Origin: an uncultured Burkholderiales bacterium
Lineage (GTDB): Bacteria; Pseudomonadota; Gammaproteobacteria; Burkholderiales; Burkholderiaceae_C
Length of the DNA: 35,222 nt
Assembly: GCA_903844825.1 (NCBI GenBank)
Contig: CAIMVC010000190.1
Span: forward strand, 1-35,222
Direction of reading: 5' to 3'
Positions 1 through 8,245 of this stretch are shown here, in pieces. Under the pieces are notes generated by a model. That model was not told where the DNA came from. It did no database searches and saw only the letters and a list, made by a program, of their open reading frames with translations. The translations under genes and the position numbers were made by a program. The first letter of the stretch is position 1. The number at the start of each line of letters is the position of its first letter.

Positions 1-111
1 ATCACCAACGCTGGCGTACCGGCGCTTGGATCCGCCCAGCACCTTGATGCACCTCACGGATTTGGCACCCGTGTTGTCAGCAACATCGAGTTTGGATTGC
101 GTTTGAATCAT
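1..111 (-). CDS. rplN: 50S ribosomal protein L14, N-terminal part (runs off left edge)
   Basis: L14 is a universally conserved large-subunit ribosomal protein that contacts 16S rRNA at the subunit interface. The 37 codons visible on the minus strand begin [19 protein letters not shown] and continue through [17 protein letters not shown], which matches the start of bacterial L14 (family consensus MIQ..S.L.VADNTGA and GGSKRRYA). The ATG is at 109-111. The rest of the gene, and presumably the remainder of the spc operon (rplX, rplE and so on), lies left of the window. In many bacteria rpsQ precedes rplN directly; here the upstream neighbour is glpD, so rplN heads its own unit. The fragment is short but the identity is clear. 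Confidence 0.95.
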   Translation of the reverse strand, partial: MIQTQSKLDVADNTGAKSVRCIKVLGGSKRRYASVGD

Positions 112-253
112 TTAAATTAGTCCCAACTTGCACCAGTTTTCAGCCTGCCCGACCAATTCCTGAGAATCAGTCAGACCAAAGCCTTCAGCCAGTCAGTCTT
201 GGGCCCGTCATCCACAGCGCGAACCACTCGCACTGCTTCAGCTGGGCAGAAGT

Positions 254-309
254 CTTCGCTTTTTTGTAGCGAAGCCCTCGATTATGTATGATTTTCAGGT
301 GCTGGTCAA
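254..309 (-). promoter_or_regulatory. Probable sigma70 promoter and 5' leader hairpin upstream of rplN
   Basis: Reading the minus strand, TTGACC (304-309) and CATAAT (281-286) are separated by exactly 17 bases, close to the sigma70 consensus. Just downstream an inverted repeat CTTCGCT/AGCGAAG (254-260 and 268-274) with a 7-base loop would form near the 5' end of the transcript. The predicted leader to the rplN ATG is about 160 nt and contains no convincing gene. This would be the promoter of the spc-type ribosomal protein operon. The assignment rests on motif match only. Confidence 0.6.
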
Positions 310-406
310 CAGCTTTCGAAAAATATCCTTCGCAAGGTGGCTTGCACTACCGGCAATTGGGAGCCAGGCGCTCGCCACCAGCCCCTGAAGCCTTCGACCG
401 CCCGTC

Positions 407-2005
407 TCAGAGGGGCACATGTTGGTACTGGCGGCACAGCACCCGGAAGTCTTCAAGTCGCGGGTCGCTGCCCAGCTCTTCTCGCATGATGGCGGCAACT
501 GCCGGGGCCACCTTTGCAGCCAGCGCCGCATCCAGGAACAACAACCTTGAGCGCCTGGCGAGTACATCTTCTACGCAGCGCGCATATTCATGGCGCACGG
601 CAAACCGCACCATGGCTGGCGTCAGGCCGCCCCCCAGCTCAGACTCTGCTTGAGCGACAGCCAAGGCCCGCACCGCCGACGCATCGCTGCCATAACCCTG
701 CAACCCAGGCTCGTCGCTGAGCTTGTGGGTCGATGCCTGAAAGCCTGCCAAAGGCAATTTATCGGTGACACATTGGCCATGTGGCGGCAACAGGCGAGCG
801 GCCACACAATGGGCCAACACGTCGCTGGCCATGGCCCGGTAGGTCGTCCACTTGCCGCCTGTGACGCTGACCAGTCCGCTTGAACTGACCAGCACCGTGT
901 GTTCGCGCGACAGGCCGCGGGTCGACTGGGCGGTCTTGCCGACCGGCCTGACCAGCGGCCTGAGTCCTACCCAGAGGCTTCGAATGTCACCGACTTGCGG
1001 GGCGCGGCTGAGGTAGCGGGCCGATTCCCGCAGAATGAAATCAACCTCCTGCCTCATCGCCGTCGGCTCCCGATCCGCTTGCTGACGCGGCGTGTCAGTG
1101 GTTCCCAAAATGACTTTGCCCAGCCAGGGGACGGCGAAGAGCACGCGCCCGTCTACTGTGCTGGGCACCAGCAGCGCGTGATCGCCGGGCAAGAAGGTCT
1201 TGTCCACCACCAGATGCACCCCCTGGCTGGGGGAGAGCATGTCATCCACCGGTTGCCCCAGCGCCTCGGCATCCCGGGCACGGAGCTCGTCGACCCAAAC
1301 GCCTGCGGCGTTGACAACACAGCCGGCATGAATGGCGAACGTTTCTCCGGTTTCGGCATCCTTGGCGCGCACGCCCGCCACCCGCCCCCGCGCATGGATG
1401 AGCCCGGTGACGGCGCAGTAATTGACCAGCAGCGCGCCTTCCCGGGCCGCCGTGCGCGCAATCGCGAGCGCCAGCCGGGCGTCGTCGAACTGGCCATCCC
1501 AGTACTTCACCCCACCCCACAGCCCTTGCGGGCGAGCCGTCGGCAGAAGGCTCAGCGTTTCCTTGCGGCTCAAAAATCGAGTGGACCCCAAGCTGCGGGT
1601 GCCTGCCATAGCCTCGTACAGCTTGAGCCCGAGGCCGTAAAACGGGGCCTCCCAAAACCGGTAGCAAGGCATCACGAAGGGGATCGGCTGCGCCAAGTGA
1701 GGTGCGTTGGCCAGCAAAGTGGCGCGTTCACGTAAAGCCTCGCGCACCAGCGGCAGGTCACCCTGGGCCAGGTAGCGCACACCGCCATGAACCAGCTTGG
1801 TGGCGCGCGAAGAGCTGCCTTTGGCAAAGTCCAGGGACTCCAGCAAAATCACCGACAGGCCTCGACTAGCCCCGTCGAGTGCCACGCCCAGCCCGGTGGC
1901 GCCGCCACCAATCACCAGCAAATCGCAGTGCGGGTGCTCGCGCAAGCGCGCAACAAGGTCTTCGCGCCGGGTCGGCAAGGGCGGCACGTGAGGCGTCGGA
2001 TTCAT
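407..2005 (-). CDS. glpD: Aerobic glycerol-3-phosphate dehydrogenase
   Basis: FAD-dependent membrane-associated enzyme that oxidises sn-glycerol 3-phosphate to dihydroxyacetone phosphate and passes electrons to the quinone pool. The 532-residue protein shows the N-terminal Rossmann FAD motif ([10 protein letters not shown], about residues 31-40), the [15 protein letters not shown] block typical of GlpD, and a C-terminal DAO_C-like helical region. Length fits the family (500-540). The open frame extends upstream to 2077, but the ATG at 2003-2005 (MNPTPHVPP) is preferred because the extra residues are not GlpD-like and would reach into the glpK leader. It is divergent from glpK across a ~104-bp intergenic region, so the two probably share regulation by glycerol 3-phosphate; no glpR or glpF is visible here. 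Confidence 0.95.
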   Translation of the reverse strand: MNPTPHVPPLPTRREDLVARLREHPHCDLLVIGGGATGLGVALDGASRGLSVILLESLDFAKGSSSRATKLVHGGVRYLAQGDLPLVREALRERATLLANAPHLAQPIPFVMPCYRFWEAPFYGLGLKLYEAMAGTRSLGSTRFLSRKETLSLLPTARPQGLWGGVKYWDGQFDDARLALAIARTAAREGALLVNYCAVTGLIHARGRVAGVRAKDAETGETFAIHAGCVVNAAGVWVDELRARDAEALGQPVDDMLSPSQGVHLVVDKTFLPGDHALLVPSTVDGRVLFAVPWLGKVILGTTDTPRQQADREPTAMRQEVDFILRESARYLSRAPQVGDIRSLWVGLRPLVRPVGKTAQSTRGLSREHTVLVSSSGLVSVTGGKWTTYRAMASDVLAHCVAARLLPPHGQCVTDKLPLAGFQASTHKLSDEPGLQGYGSDASAVRALAVAQAESELGGGLTPAMVRFAVRHEYARCVEDVLARRSRLLFLDAALAAKVAPAVAAIMREELGSDPRLEDFRVLCRQYQHVPL

Positions 2006-2109
2006 CCTCTTATTCTCCCCCGAATGGCTTGCCGGGCACGGTAAGCTGCACCTTCGGTCAAAATTTGGCTGCGACACCCACCCACCGACTGAGCACCGAA
2101 AAGGAAGTC

Positions 2110-3603
2110 ATGACCTATCTTCTGGCCCTGGACCAAGGCACATCCAGCTCGCGCAGCATTGTTTTTGACCGGCAAGGCCGGATCGTGTCCATGGCGCAGC
2201 TGGAGCTGACGCAGATGTACCCCCAGCCTGGCTGGGTCGAGCATGACCCCATGGAGATCTGGCGCTGCCAGATTGCCACGGCCCGTCAGGCCCTGAGCCA
2301 GGCGGGAATCGCAGCGGCTGACGTTCATGCGGTGGGCATCACCAATCAGCGCGAAACGACCGTCGTCTGGAACCGAAAGACCGGCCAGCCTGTGGCCCAC
2401 GCCATCGTCTGGCAGGACCGCCGTGCAGAAGCCACCTGTGCAGCGCTGCGCGAGCACGGCCGGACCGAGTTGATTCAGCAAAAAACCGGCCTGCCAATCG
2501 ACGCCTATTTCTCGGCGACCAAGCTCAAATGGCTGCTCGACAACGTCCCGCAGGCGCGGCAACAAGCCGAGCGCGGCGAGCTGGCGTTTGGCACCATCGA
2601 CAGCTGGCTTTTGTGGCAGCTCACGGGGGGTGCAGTGCACGCCACCGACGTCAGCAACGCCTCGCGCACCATGCTCTTTAATGTTCACAAGAACGCCTGG
2701 GACGAAGAGCTTTTGGGGCTGCTCGACATTCCCGCCAGCTTGCTGCCGCAAGTGCTGCCCTCCAGCGCGCACTACGGAAATACGGCGCCAGAGCTTCTGG
2801 GGGCGGCCATCCAGATTGGCGGCGTGGCGGGCGATCAGCAAAGCGCTCTTTTTGGCCAAGCCTGCTTTAGCCAAGGCATGGCCAAAAACACCTATGGCAC
2901 CGGCTGTTTCATGCTGATGCACACCGGCTCGCAGTTTCAGACCTCGCGCAACGGTCTGCTGACCACCAGCGCCGCGCAGACAAGTGGGCGCATCGAATTT
3001 GCACTGGAAGGCAGCGTCTTCGTGGGCGGCGCGGTAGTGCAATGGCTGCGCGATGGCCTGCGCGCCATCAAGACCAGCAGCGAGGTCGAGGCCCTGGCCG
3101 CCAGCGTGCCGGACTCGGGCGGCGTGATGATGGTGCCAGCCTTCACCGGCCTGGGCGCGCCCTACTGGCAAGCCGACGCACGCGGAACGCTGACGGGCCT
3201 GACGCGCGGCACCACTCTGGCCCACATCGCCCGCGCCAGTCTGGAGAGCATTGCCTACCAAAGCGCTGCCTTGCTGCAGGCCATGAGCCGGGACGCGGTG
3301 GCAGCGGGTGCGGCGCCCGTGACGGAACTCAGAGTCGACGGTGGCGCCTGCGTCAACGATTTCCTGATGCAGTTTCAGGCCGACCTGCTAGGGGTGCCCG
3401 TGGTCCGGCCCGCTGTTACAGAAACCACCGCGCTGGGCGCCGCTTACCTGGCGGGCCTGTCGACAGGCGTCTATGCCAGCACGGCCGAGCTGTCGGCGTT
3501 GTGGCGAACCGAACGCCGGTTTGAACCCGGTTCAGGCGCACAGGACCGGGCCCAGCGCATGGCCCAGTGGGAACGCGCCGTCCGGCAAGCGGTGGCGAGC
3601 TAA
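2110..3603 (+). CDS. glpK: Glycerol kinase
   Basis: Cytoplasmic FGGY-family kinase that phosphorylates glycerol to sn-glycerol 3-phosphate, the substrate of the divergent glpD product. The 497-residue protein starts [16 protein letters not shown] with the phosphate-binding DQGTS motif at residues 8-12, and also shows [14 protein letters not shown], the [12 protein letters not shown] block and the [10 protein letters not shown]-terminal ATP-binding region, all typical of GlpK. Length matches the family almost exactly (~498). The start at 2110 is chosen because AAGGAAG lies just upstream and the sequence aligns with GlpK from the first residue; the open frame itself begins further upstream at 1879, inside the antisense of glpD, and is not used. 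Confidence 0.96.
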   Translation: MTYLLALDQGTSSSRSIVFDRQGRIVSMAQLELTQMYPQPGWVEHDPMEIWRCQIATARQALSQAGIAAADVHAVGITNQRETTVVWNRKTGQPVAHAIVWQDRRAEATCAALREHGRTELIQQKTGLPIDAYFSATKLKWLLDNVPQARQQAERGELAFGTIDSWLLWQLTGGAVHATDVSNASRTMLFNVHKNAWDEELLGLLDIPASLLPQVLPSSAHYGNTAPELLGAAIQIGGVAGDQQSALFGQACFSQGMAKNTYGTGCFMLMHTGSQFQTSRNGLLTTSAAQTSGRIEFALEGSVFVGGAVVQWLRDGLRAIKTSSEVEALAASVPDSGGVMMVPAFTGLGAPYWQADARGTLTGLTRGTTLAHIARASLESIAYQSAALLQAMSRDAVAAGAAPVTELRVDGGACVNDFLMQFQADLLGVPVVRPAVTETTALGAAYLAGLSTGVYASTAELSALWRTERRFEPGSGAQDRAQRMAQWERAVRQAVAS

Positions 3604-3681
3604 AGCGCTAAGTCGGCGGCGCGGGCGTTTGGCGGACAATCAAAGTCCCATGATCCTTTTCTGAGAAAGCGCCCGACACGC

Positions 3682-4515
3682 ATGCCAAGCCAGCAATTGA
3701 ACCAGGACGCCATCGCCTTCATCGGCGGGGGCAACATGGCCAGCGCCATCATCGGCGGACTGCTACGACAGGGGCTCGCGCCGGGCCAGATTCAGGTGGT
3801 GGAGCCGCTGGCCGAGCAGCGCGAGCGACTTGAGCGCGAGTTCAATATCTCGACCATGGCAACGCCGCAAGCCAGCCTGCAGGCCGCCAGGCTGATGGTC
3901 TGGGCCGTCAAGCCGCAAGCATTCACGCAGGCTGCGCTGCAGGTCAGGCCCTACGCCAGCCAGGCGCTTCATCTGAGCGTGGCCGCCGGCATCCGGACTG
4001 ACAGCATTTCCCGCTGGCTAGGCCATGCGCGTGTGGTCAGAGCCATGCCCAATACCCCCGCCCTGATCGGCATGGGCCTGACCGCGCTGTTTGCCAAGCC
4101 TGACGTGAGCGCCGCCGAGCGGGACCAGGTGCAGGCCATCATCCAAACCACTGGCGACTGCCTGTGGCTGAGCGAAGAAAGCCAGCTGGACGCCGTCACC
4201 GCCCTGTCAGGCTCGGGGCCGGCGTATGTGTTTTATTTCATCGAAGCGATGATCCAGGCTGGCGTCACCATGGGGCTGAGCGCCGAACAGTCCAGGCAGC
4301 TCGCGCTGGGCACCTTCACGGGCGCCACCGCTTTGGCCAGTCAGTCGACGGAGCCGCCCGAGATTCTGCGCGCCCGCGTCACGTCCAAGGGCGGCACCAC
4401 GTATGCCGCGATCACGGCCATGGACCAGAGCGACATCAAGAATCAGTTCATTCTGGCCATCAAGGCGGCGCAGCAGCGCGCCACCGAACTTGGCGACGAA
4501 TTCGGCAACAGCTAA
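3682..4515 (+). CDS. proC: Pyrroline-5-carboxylate reductase
   Basis: Catalyses the last step of proline synthesis, the NAD(P)H-dependent reduction of 1-pyrroline-5-carboxylate. The 277-residue protein has the N-terminal dinucleotide-binding motif IAFIGGGNMASAIIGGL (around residues 11-27), the conserved central MPNTPALIGMG and the C-terminal signature ALSGSGPAYVFYFIEAM followed by VTSKGGTTYAAI. Length is normal. It lies 78 bp downstream of glpK on the same strand; the function is unrelated, so co-transcription is possible but not implied. Confidence 0.96.
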   Translation: MPSQQLNQDAIAFIGGGNMASAIIGGLLRQGLAPGQIQVVEPLAEQRERLEREFNISTMATPQASLQAARLMVWAVKPQAFTQAALQVRPYASQALHLSVAAGIRTDSISRWLGHARVVRAMPNTPALIGMGLTALFAKPDVSAAERDQVQAIIQTTGDCLWLSEESQLDAVTALSGSGPAYVFYFIEAMIQAGVTMGLSAEQSRQLALGTFTGATALASQSTEPPEILRARVTSKGGTTYAAITAMDQSDIKNQFILAIKAAQQRATELGDEFGNS

Positions 4516-4562
4516 AGCCGTCCGGAGGTGGCACCCACGCTCGTGACTTCGTGTAGTTCGCT

Positions 4563-4575
4563 GCCCCGCGGGGGC
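4563..4575. other. Small GC hairpin in the 294-bp proC-downstream gap
   Basis: The gap 4516-4809 has no gene-like frame of its own. It contains a 5-bp GC hairpin GCCCC-GCG-GGGGC, which may mark the end of the proC transcript but has no T-tract. The surrounding TTCGTGTAGTTCGCTGCCCC stretch resembles short dispersed repeats common in Comamonadaceae intergenic DNA; that resemblance is from memory and not checked. Confidence 0.3.
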
Positions 4576-4809
4576 GCTCTTGAACGAGCTCTGAAAGTCT
4601 GGGCTTTCCGCCGACGGGCTGCCTCAAACTGTCTGGAGCCGCGCGCACCCGGCTAGCCGATCCAGCCGTCAACGGTGAGCACGCGGTAAACGTTAAAAAT
4701 GCAACGCAAAAAGCTTGAAAAACCTCGGGCTTGGCAGGCCACCGAGATTTTTGCGTTAGTCTCTACCCCTCAGCGACTTCCCAACACCCACCTCTGGTCC
4801 GGACACATC

Positions 4810-5082
4810 ATGAAAAATTTACTCGCCATCCTTGTCAGCACCGCAGCCCTGATCGCGCCCATGGCCCTCTTGAGCACCGCGTCGGCTCAAACCAGCCCGG
4901 CGGCTCCGGCGGCCCCGGCTGCCCCGGCTGCAGCTCCCGCCGCCGCACCGGCCGCACCCGCTGCCGCAGCCGCACCTGCTGCGGCCGACAAAGCAACGCC
5001 AGCCAAGGCCAAGGCCAAAGGGAAGGCCAAAGCCAAGTCCAAGCGTGGCGCCAAGGCCAAGAGCGCCAAAAGCGCCAGCTGA
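4810..5082 (+). CDS. Small exported Ala/Pro-rich protein with Lys-rich tail
   Basis: No family recognised. The 90-residue product begins MKNLLAILVSTAALIAPMAL, a clear Sec signal peptide ending near ASAQ (about residue 26). It is followed by ~35 residues almost wholly of Ala and Pro (PAAPAAPAAP-type repeats), then a Lys/Ala tail (KAKAKGKAKAKSK) resembling histone-H1-like tails. The mature protein would be disordered and strongly basic at its end, as in some envelope proteins that bind polyanions or nucleic acid; that function is a guess. The ATG at 4810 is chosen because the signal peptide starts there; the frame upstream to 4699 has no signal-peptide logic. A strong terminator (5142-5172) follows, so this is a single-gene unit or the end of one. 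Confidence 0.7.
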   Translation: MKNLLAILVSTAALIAPMALLSTASAQTSPAAPAAPAAPAAAPAAAPAAPAAAAAPAAADKATPAKAKAKGKAKAKSKRGAKAKSAKSAS

Positions 5083-5141
5083 CCAGACCCCCCCAGCGCC
5101 GGGACCTACCCTTTCAGTGCGTTGGGCTGGGCTGAAACCCA

Positions 5142-5172
5142 CAAGAAAGCCCGCTTCACGCGGGCTTTCTTG
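5142..5172 (+). terminator. Strong hairpin terminator
   Basis: Perfect 13-bp inverted repeat (CAAGAAAGCCCGC at 5142-5154, GCGGGCTTTCTTG at 5160-5172) with a 5-base loop TTCAC. The right arm ends in TTTCTTG, giving a short U-rich run. It lies 60 bp after the small exported protein gene and before the phosphatase gene. Confidence 0.85.
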
Positions 5173-5243
5173 ATGGTGCCGGACGGGCTGGCGCGCAAGC
5201 CGGTCACGACCGCGACCCGAGTGCACGGCGGGCGTCACTGACA

Positions 5244-5921
5244 ATGCCCTCCATGGGCACTCTTTACCTTGTACGCCACGGCCAGGCTTCGTTTGGCGCC
5301 GATGACTATGACGTTCTCAGCGCGCTCGGGCAGCAACAGGCGCGGCGCCTCGGCGAGTACTTCAAGAGCAAGGGCCTGAACTTTGAAGCCTCAATGACCG
5401 GCACCCTGAACCGGCAGCAGCAAACCCATACTGGCATCGCCCAGGGCCTGGGCAGTTCACTGCAAGCCCTGCGCTGGCCCGGCCTGAACGAATACGACAG
5501 CCATGCCGTGATTGCGGCGATCCACCCCGAGCCGCTGCCAACGCCCAACACGCCAGAGCTGTACAAACACCACTTTCGGCTCCTCCGAGACGGCCTGACG
5601 CAGTGGATGGCGGGCGTGGTCAGTCCGCGCGGCATGCCCAGCTACCCCGATTTCGTCAAGGGCGTGAGCAACGCGCTGGACCATGTCCGAACCCACTACA
5701 CCGGCAACGTATTGCTGGTCTCTAGCGGTGGGCCCATTGCGACGGCGGTCGGTCATGTGCTGGGCACCACGCCCGAGGCCACGATTGAGCTGAACATGCG
5801 CATCCGCAACGCCGCTGTGACCGAAATGCTCTTCAGCCCCAGGCGGCACATGCTGCTGACTTTTAACACCTTGCCGCACCTGGACAGCCCTGAGCACGCC
5901 AGCTGGATCACTTACGCCTGA
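5244..5921 (+). CDS. Histidine phosphatase family protein
   Basis: Member of the phosphoglycerate-mutase-like histidine phosphatase superfamily; substrate unknown. The 225-residue protein begins with the catalytic LYLVRHGQASFG motif (RHG at residues 11-13, H12 the nucleophile). Near residue 160 the block VLLVSSGGPIATAV occupies the position where classical members carry the second catalytic His (usually in a SHGG-type motif); here the residue is Ser. This SSGGPI form is, as I recall, common in one proteobacterial subfamily. No signal peptide is seen. A second in-frame ATG lies at 5253 (MGTLYLVRHG) and could be the true start. It follows the terminator at 5142-5172 and is convergent with the next gene. 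Confidence 0.82.
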   Translation: MPSMGTLYLVRHGQASFGADDYDVLSALGQQQARRLGEYFKSKGLNFEASMTGTLNRQQQTHTGIAQGLGSSLQALRWPGLNEYDSHAVIAAIHPEPLPTPNTPELYKHHFRLLRDGLTQWMAGVVSPRGMPSYPDFVKGVSNALDHVRTHYTGNVLLVSSGGPIATAVGHVLGTTPEATIELNMRIRNAAVTEMLFSPRRHMLLTFNTLPHLDSPEHASWITYA

Positions 5922-5939
5922 GGCGTCATAGACGACACC

Positions 5940-7292
5940 TTAGCGCGGGCCAGCGCCCGCGCGCCGCACCAGCCAGACGGTGTTGCCCACATCATCGGCA
6001 ACCAGCAAGCCCCCGCGAGCGTCAAGGGCCACGCCAACCGGCCGGCCATAGGCTTGGCCGGCAGGGCTCAAAAAGCCGGTCAGGACATCCAGCGGCAGTC
6101 CCCGGGGGCGGCCCCGCTCGAAGGGCACAAACACCACCTTGTAGCCGCTGTGCGGCCGCCGGTTCCAGGAGCCATGCTCGCCGATGAAGGCACCGCTGGC
6201 CAACGCCGGACTCAACGCCTGACCTTCGGCAAAGACCAGGCCCAGAGGAGCCACGTGGGCGCCCAGGGCGTAATCGGGCACCACAGCCCGCGCCACCAGA
6301 TCGGGCCGGGGCGGCTTGACCCGAGGGTCCACCTGCGCGCCAAAGTAGCTGTAGGGCCAGCCATAAAAAGCACCGCTGCTGACCGACGTGAGGTAATCGG
6401 GCACCAGGTCGCTGCCAAGTTCATCGCGCTCATTGACCACCGTCCAGAGTACGCCGGTTTCCTTGTCCCAGGCCATGCCGTTGGGATTGCGCAAGCCTGT
6501 GGCAAACAGGCGTTTACTGCGGGTTGCCAGGTCAACCTCCCAGATCGCGGCACGGCCGATTTCTGCCTCAGGGCCGTTTTCGCCGATGTTGCTGTTCGAG
6601 CCCACCGTGACGTACAGCTTCTTGCCATCCAGGCTGGCAATCAGGCTCTTGGTCCAGTGGTGGTTGATGGGCCCGGCCGGCAAATCAACCACCACCGTGC
6701 CAGGCGCGGTGATGTGGGTCTGCCCTGTCTGGTAGGCAAAGCGCACGATGGCGTCGGTGTTGGCGACATACAGGTCCGAGCCCACCAGCGCCATGCCAAA
6801 CGGCGAACGCAAACCCTCGAGCAGCACGCTGCGCACATCGGCCAGGCCGTCGCCATCGACATCGCGCAACAAGGTGACGCGGTCAGCGCTGGGAACCCCC
6901 GCGCCGGCACGGCTCATGACGCGCCCGGCTATCCAGTCCAACAGGCTAACCGCCTGATCCGCCGGTTTGGCGGGCTTGTTGCTCTCGGCCACCAACACGT
7001 CGCCATTGGGCAGCACATGCAGCCAGCGCGGATGCGCCAGGCCCCGGGCCATGGCCGACACCTGCAGGCCGGCCATGGGCTGCGGCGCCGCACCAGCGGG
7101 CCAACCCACGGCCGGCGCAATATGGACAGTCGGAACACGCGCAATCACAGGGGGCAGCAGAACGGGTGCAGGCCCGACGTCGGCCATCGGCGGCAAGCGA
7201 GTTATGTCACCGCAGGCGGCAAGACCCGCGCTCAAGCCAACACAGAGCCAAGGCCAGACAGAACAGGATTTGAGCAGGCGTGTGAACTTCAT
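5940..7292 (-). CDS. Sorbosone-dehydrogenase-like (PQQ-dependent sugar dehydrogenase fold) lipoprotein
   Basis: Six-bladed beta-propeller protein of the L-sorbosone/soluble glucose dehydrogenase type, annotated as a PQQ-dependent oxidoreductase. The ATG at 7290-7292 (MKFTRLLK) gives a 450-residue product with a hydrophobic leader ending in lipobox LAAC (Cys27), so it is predicted to be an outer- or inner-membrane-anchored periplasmic lipoprotein. Conserved blocks include [53 protein letters not shown] and [19 protein letters not shown]. The exact substrate and true PQQ dependence cannot be read from the sequence; no PQQ synthesis genes are nearby. The gene is 50 bp downstream of the creatininase-family gene on the same strand. 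The open frame reaches 7310 but that extension adds only six residues before the signal. Confidence 0.82.
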   Translation of the reverse strand: MKFTRLLKSCSVWPWLCVGLSAGLAACGDITRLPPMADVGPAPVLLPPVIARVPTVHIAPAVGWPAGAAPQPMAGLQVSAMARGLAHPRWLHVLPNGDVLVAESNKPAKPADQAVSLLDWIAGRVMSRAGAGVPSADRVTLLRDVDGDGLADVRSVLLEGLRSPFGMALVGSDLYVANTDAIVRFAYQTGQTHITAPGTVVVDLPAGPINHHWTKSLIASLDGKKLYVTVGSNSNIGENGPEAEIGRAAIWEVDLATRSKRLFATGLRNPNGMAWDKETGVLWTVVNERDELGSDLVPDYLTSVSSGAFYGWPYSYFGAQVDPRVKPPRPDLVARAVVPDYALGAHVAPLGLVFAEGQALSPALASGAFIGEHGSWNRRPHSGYKVVFVPFERGRPRGLPLDVLTGFLSPAGQAYGRPVGVALDARGGLLVADDVGNTVWLVRRAGAGPR

Positions 7293-7342
7293 CGCCAGAG
7301 TTTGCCGCAAAACCTGCGGCCGAGCTGCAGGGCAGCTTCAGT

Positions 7343-8155
7343 TCAGGCTTGGGTCAGCGACGGCAGTTGATCGATTTCGCTCAGCAACGCGGCCAAAGCG
7401 CGGGCGCTGGCGTCCAGCACCGCGTGGCCCTTGTCGGCCGTGGCGGCGGCGGCGTTGCCAGCGGCACCCTGCACGTTCAGGTCTTGCGCGGCCCAGGCCA
7501 GTTTGGCGCTGCTGCCGTTGCCCAAAATCGCAAAGTCCCGGGCGCGGTCCTGGCTGGTCGACAAGAAATTTTGCGCCTGCCGCATGTCGACCCGCTCGGG
7601 ATGCAGCGCCAGCATCATCGAGGTTTCAACATCGCCGCCATGCACGCCAAAGCGCTGCTCGTCGGCGCCAAAAAGCGCTTGCACTGCGGCGGGCAGCGGC
7701 AGGGCGAAGGTATTGACCATCAGCACCGTCATACCCCAACGCGCACGCAGCTCCCGGCCCACGATGTCCATCGTCGAGGCGTTCCCGCCGTGTGAGTTGA
7801 GCAGCACCAGCTTGTTGATGCCGGTGCGCGCCACACACTCGCCCAGGTCAACCCAGCTTTGAATCAGGGTCGCCGCGCTCAGGGTGAGTGTGCCGGCAAA
7901 GGCCACGTGCTCAATGCTGCGGCCCACGCTTTGCGTCGGCAAAAACAGAACCGGCAAGTCGGCGGGCAGGTAGGGCAGGCAGTGCGCCACCACGCCATTG
8001 ACCAGGTCGGTATCCACACTCAGCGGCAAGTGCGGACCGTGCTGCTCAACGGCTGCTAGCGGTAAGACAGCGATCGTGCGGCGGCCATCAAGCCGTGCGA
8101 AGTCGGGGCTCTTGAGCTCGGACCAAAAGCGAGGCAGGGGTGGGGAAGTTTTCAT
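7343..8155 (-). CDS. Creatininase-family amidohydrolase
   Basis: Metal-dependent amidohydrolase of the creatinine amidohydrolase family (also includes MftE and FAPy-type deformylases). The 270-residue protein shows the expected metal-binding motifs: AVEQHGPHLPLSVDTD (E37, H39, D48), SIEHVAFAGTL, LLNSHGGN (H122) and VHGGDVETSMM (E177). Cytoplasmic, with no signal peptide. Members act on creatinine or on other small cyclic or peptide-like amides, so the substrate cannot be assigned. It sits between the sorbosone-dehydrogenase-like gene (50 bp downstream) and the radical SAM gene (90 bp upstream) on one strand, possibly in one transcript, but no shared pathway is apparent. Confidence 0.88.
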   Translation of the reverse strand: MKTSPPLPRFWSELKSPDFARLDGRRTIAVLPLAAVEQHGPHLPLSVDTDLVNGVVAHCLPYLPADLPVLFLPTQSVGRSIEHVAFAGTLTLSAATLIQSWVDLGECVARTGINKLVLLNSHGGNASTMDIVGRELRARWGMTVLMVNTFALPLPAAVQALFGADEQRFGVHGGDVETSMMLALHPERVDMRQAQNFLSTSQDRARDFAILGNGSSAKLAWAAQDLNVQGAAGNAAAATADKGHAVLDASARALAALLSEIDQLPSLTQA

Positions 8156-8245
8156 GAAGGCGTATGGGTTGGAAGTTGCGTTATCCGCGCTGGCGAAGGC
8201 CTTTGCACTGGCCAGCGGCGGCGCTGCCAGACTCAGAGTCCCGCA

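Noticed and set aside
187-291. Short minus-strand frame upstream of rplN reading SEDFCPAEAVRVVRAVDDGP
   Set aside because: Looks protein-like but has no ATG, is only 35 codons between stops and lies downstream of the predicted promoter; kept as leader rather than called a gene.
2002-3261. Long minus-strand open frame (419 codons) opposite glpK
   Set aside because: It is fully antisense to a clear glycerol kinase gene and has no recognisable domains; long antisense frames are expected in GC-rich DNA.
6054-7370. Plus-strand open frame (438 codons) opposite the sorbosone-dehydrogenase-like gene
   Set aside because: Antisense shadow; low-complexity composition and no start signal.
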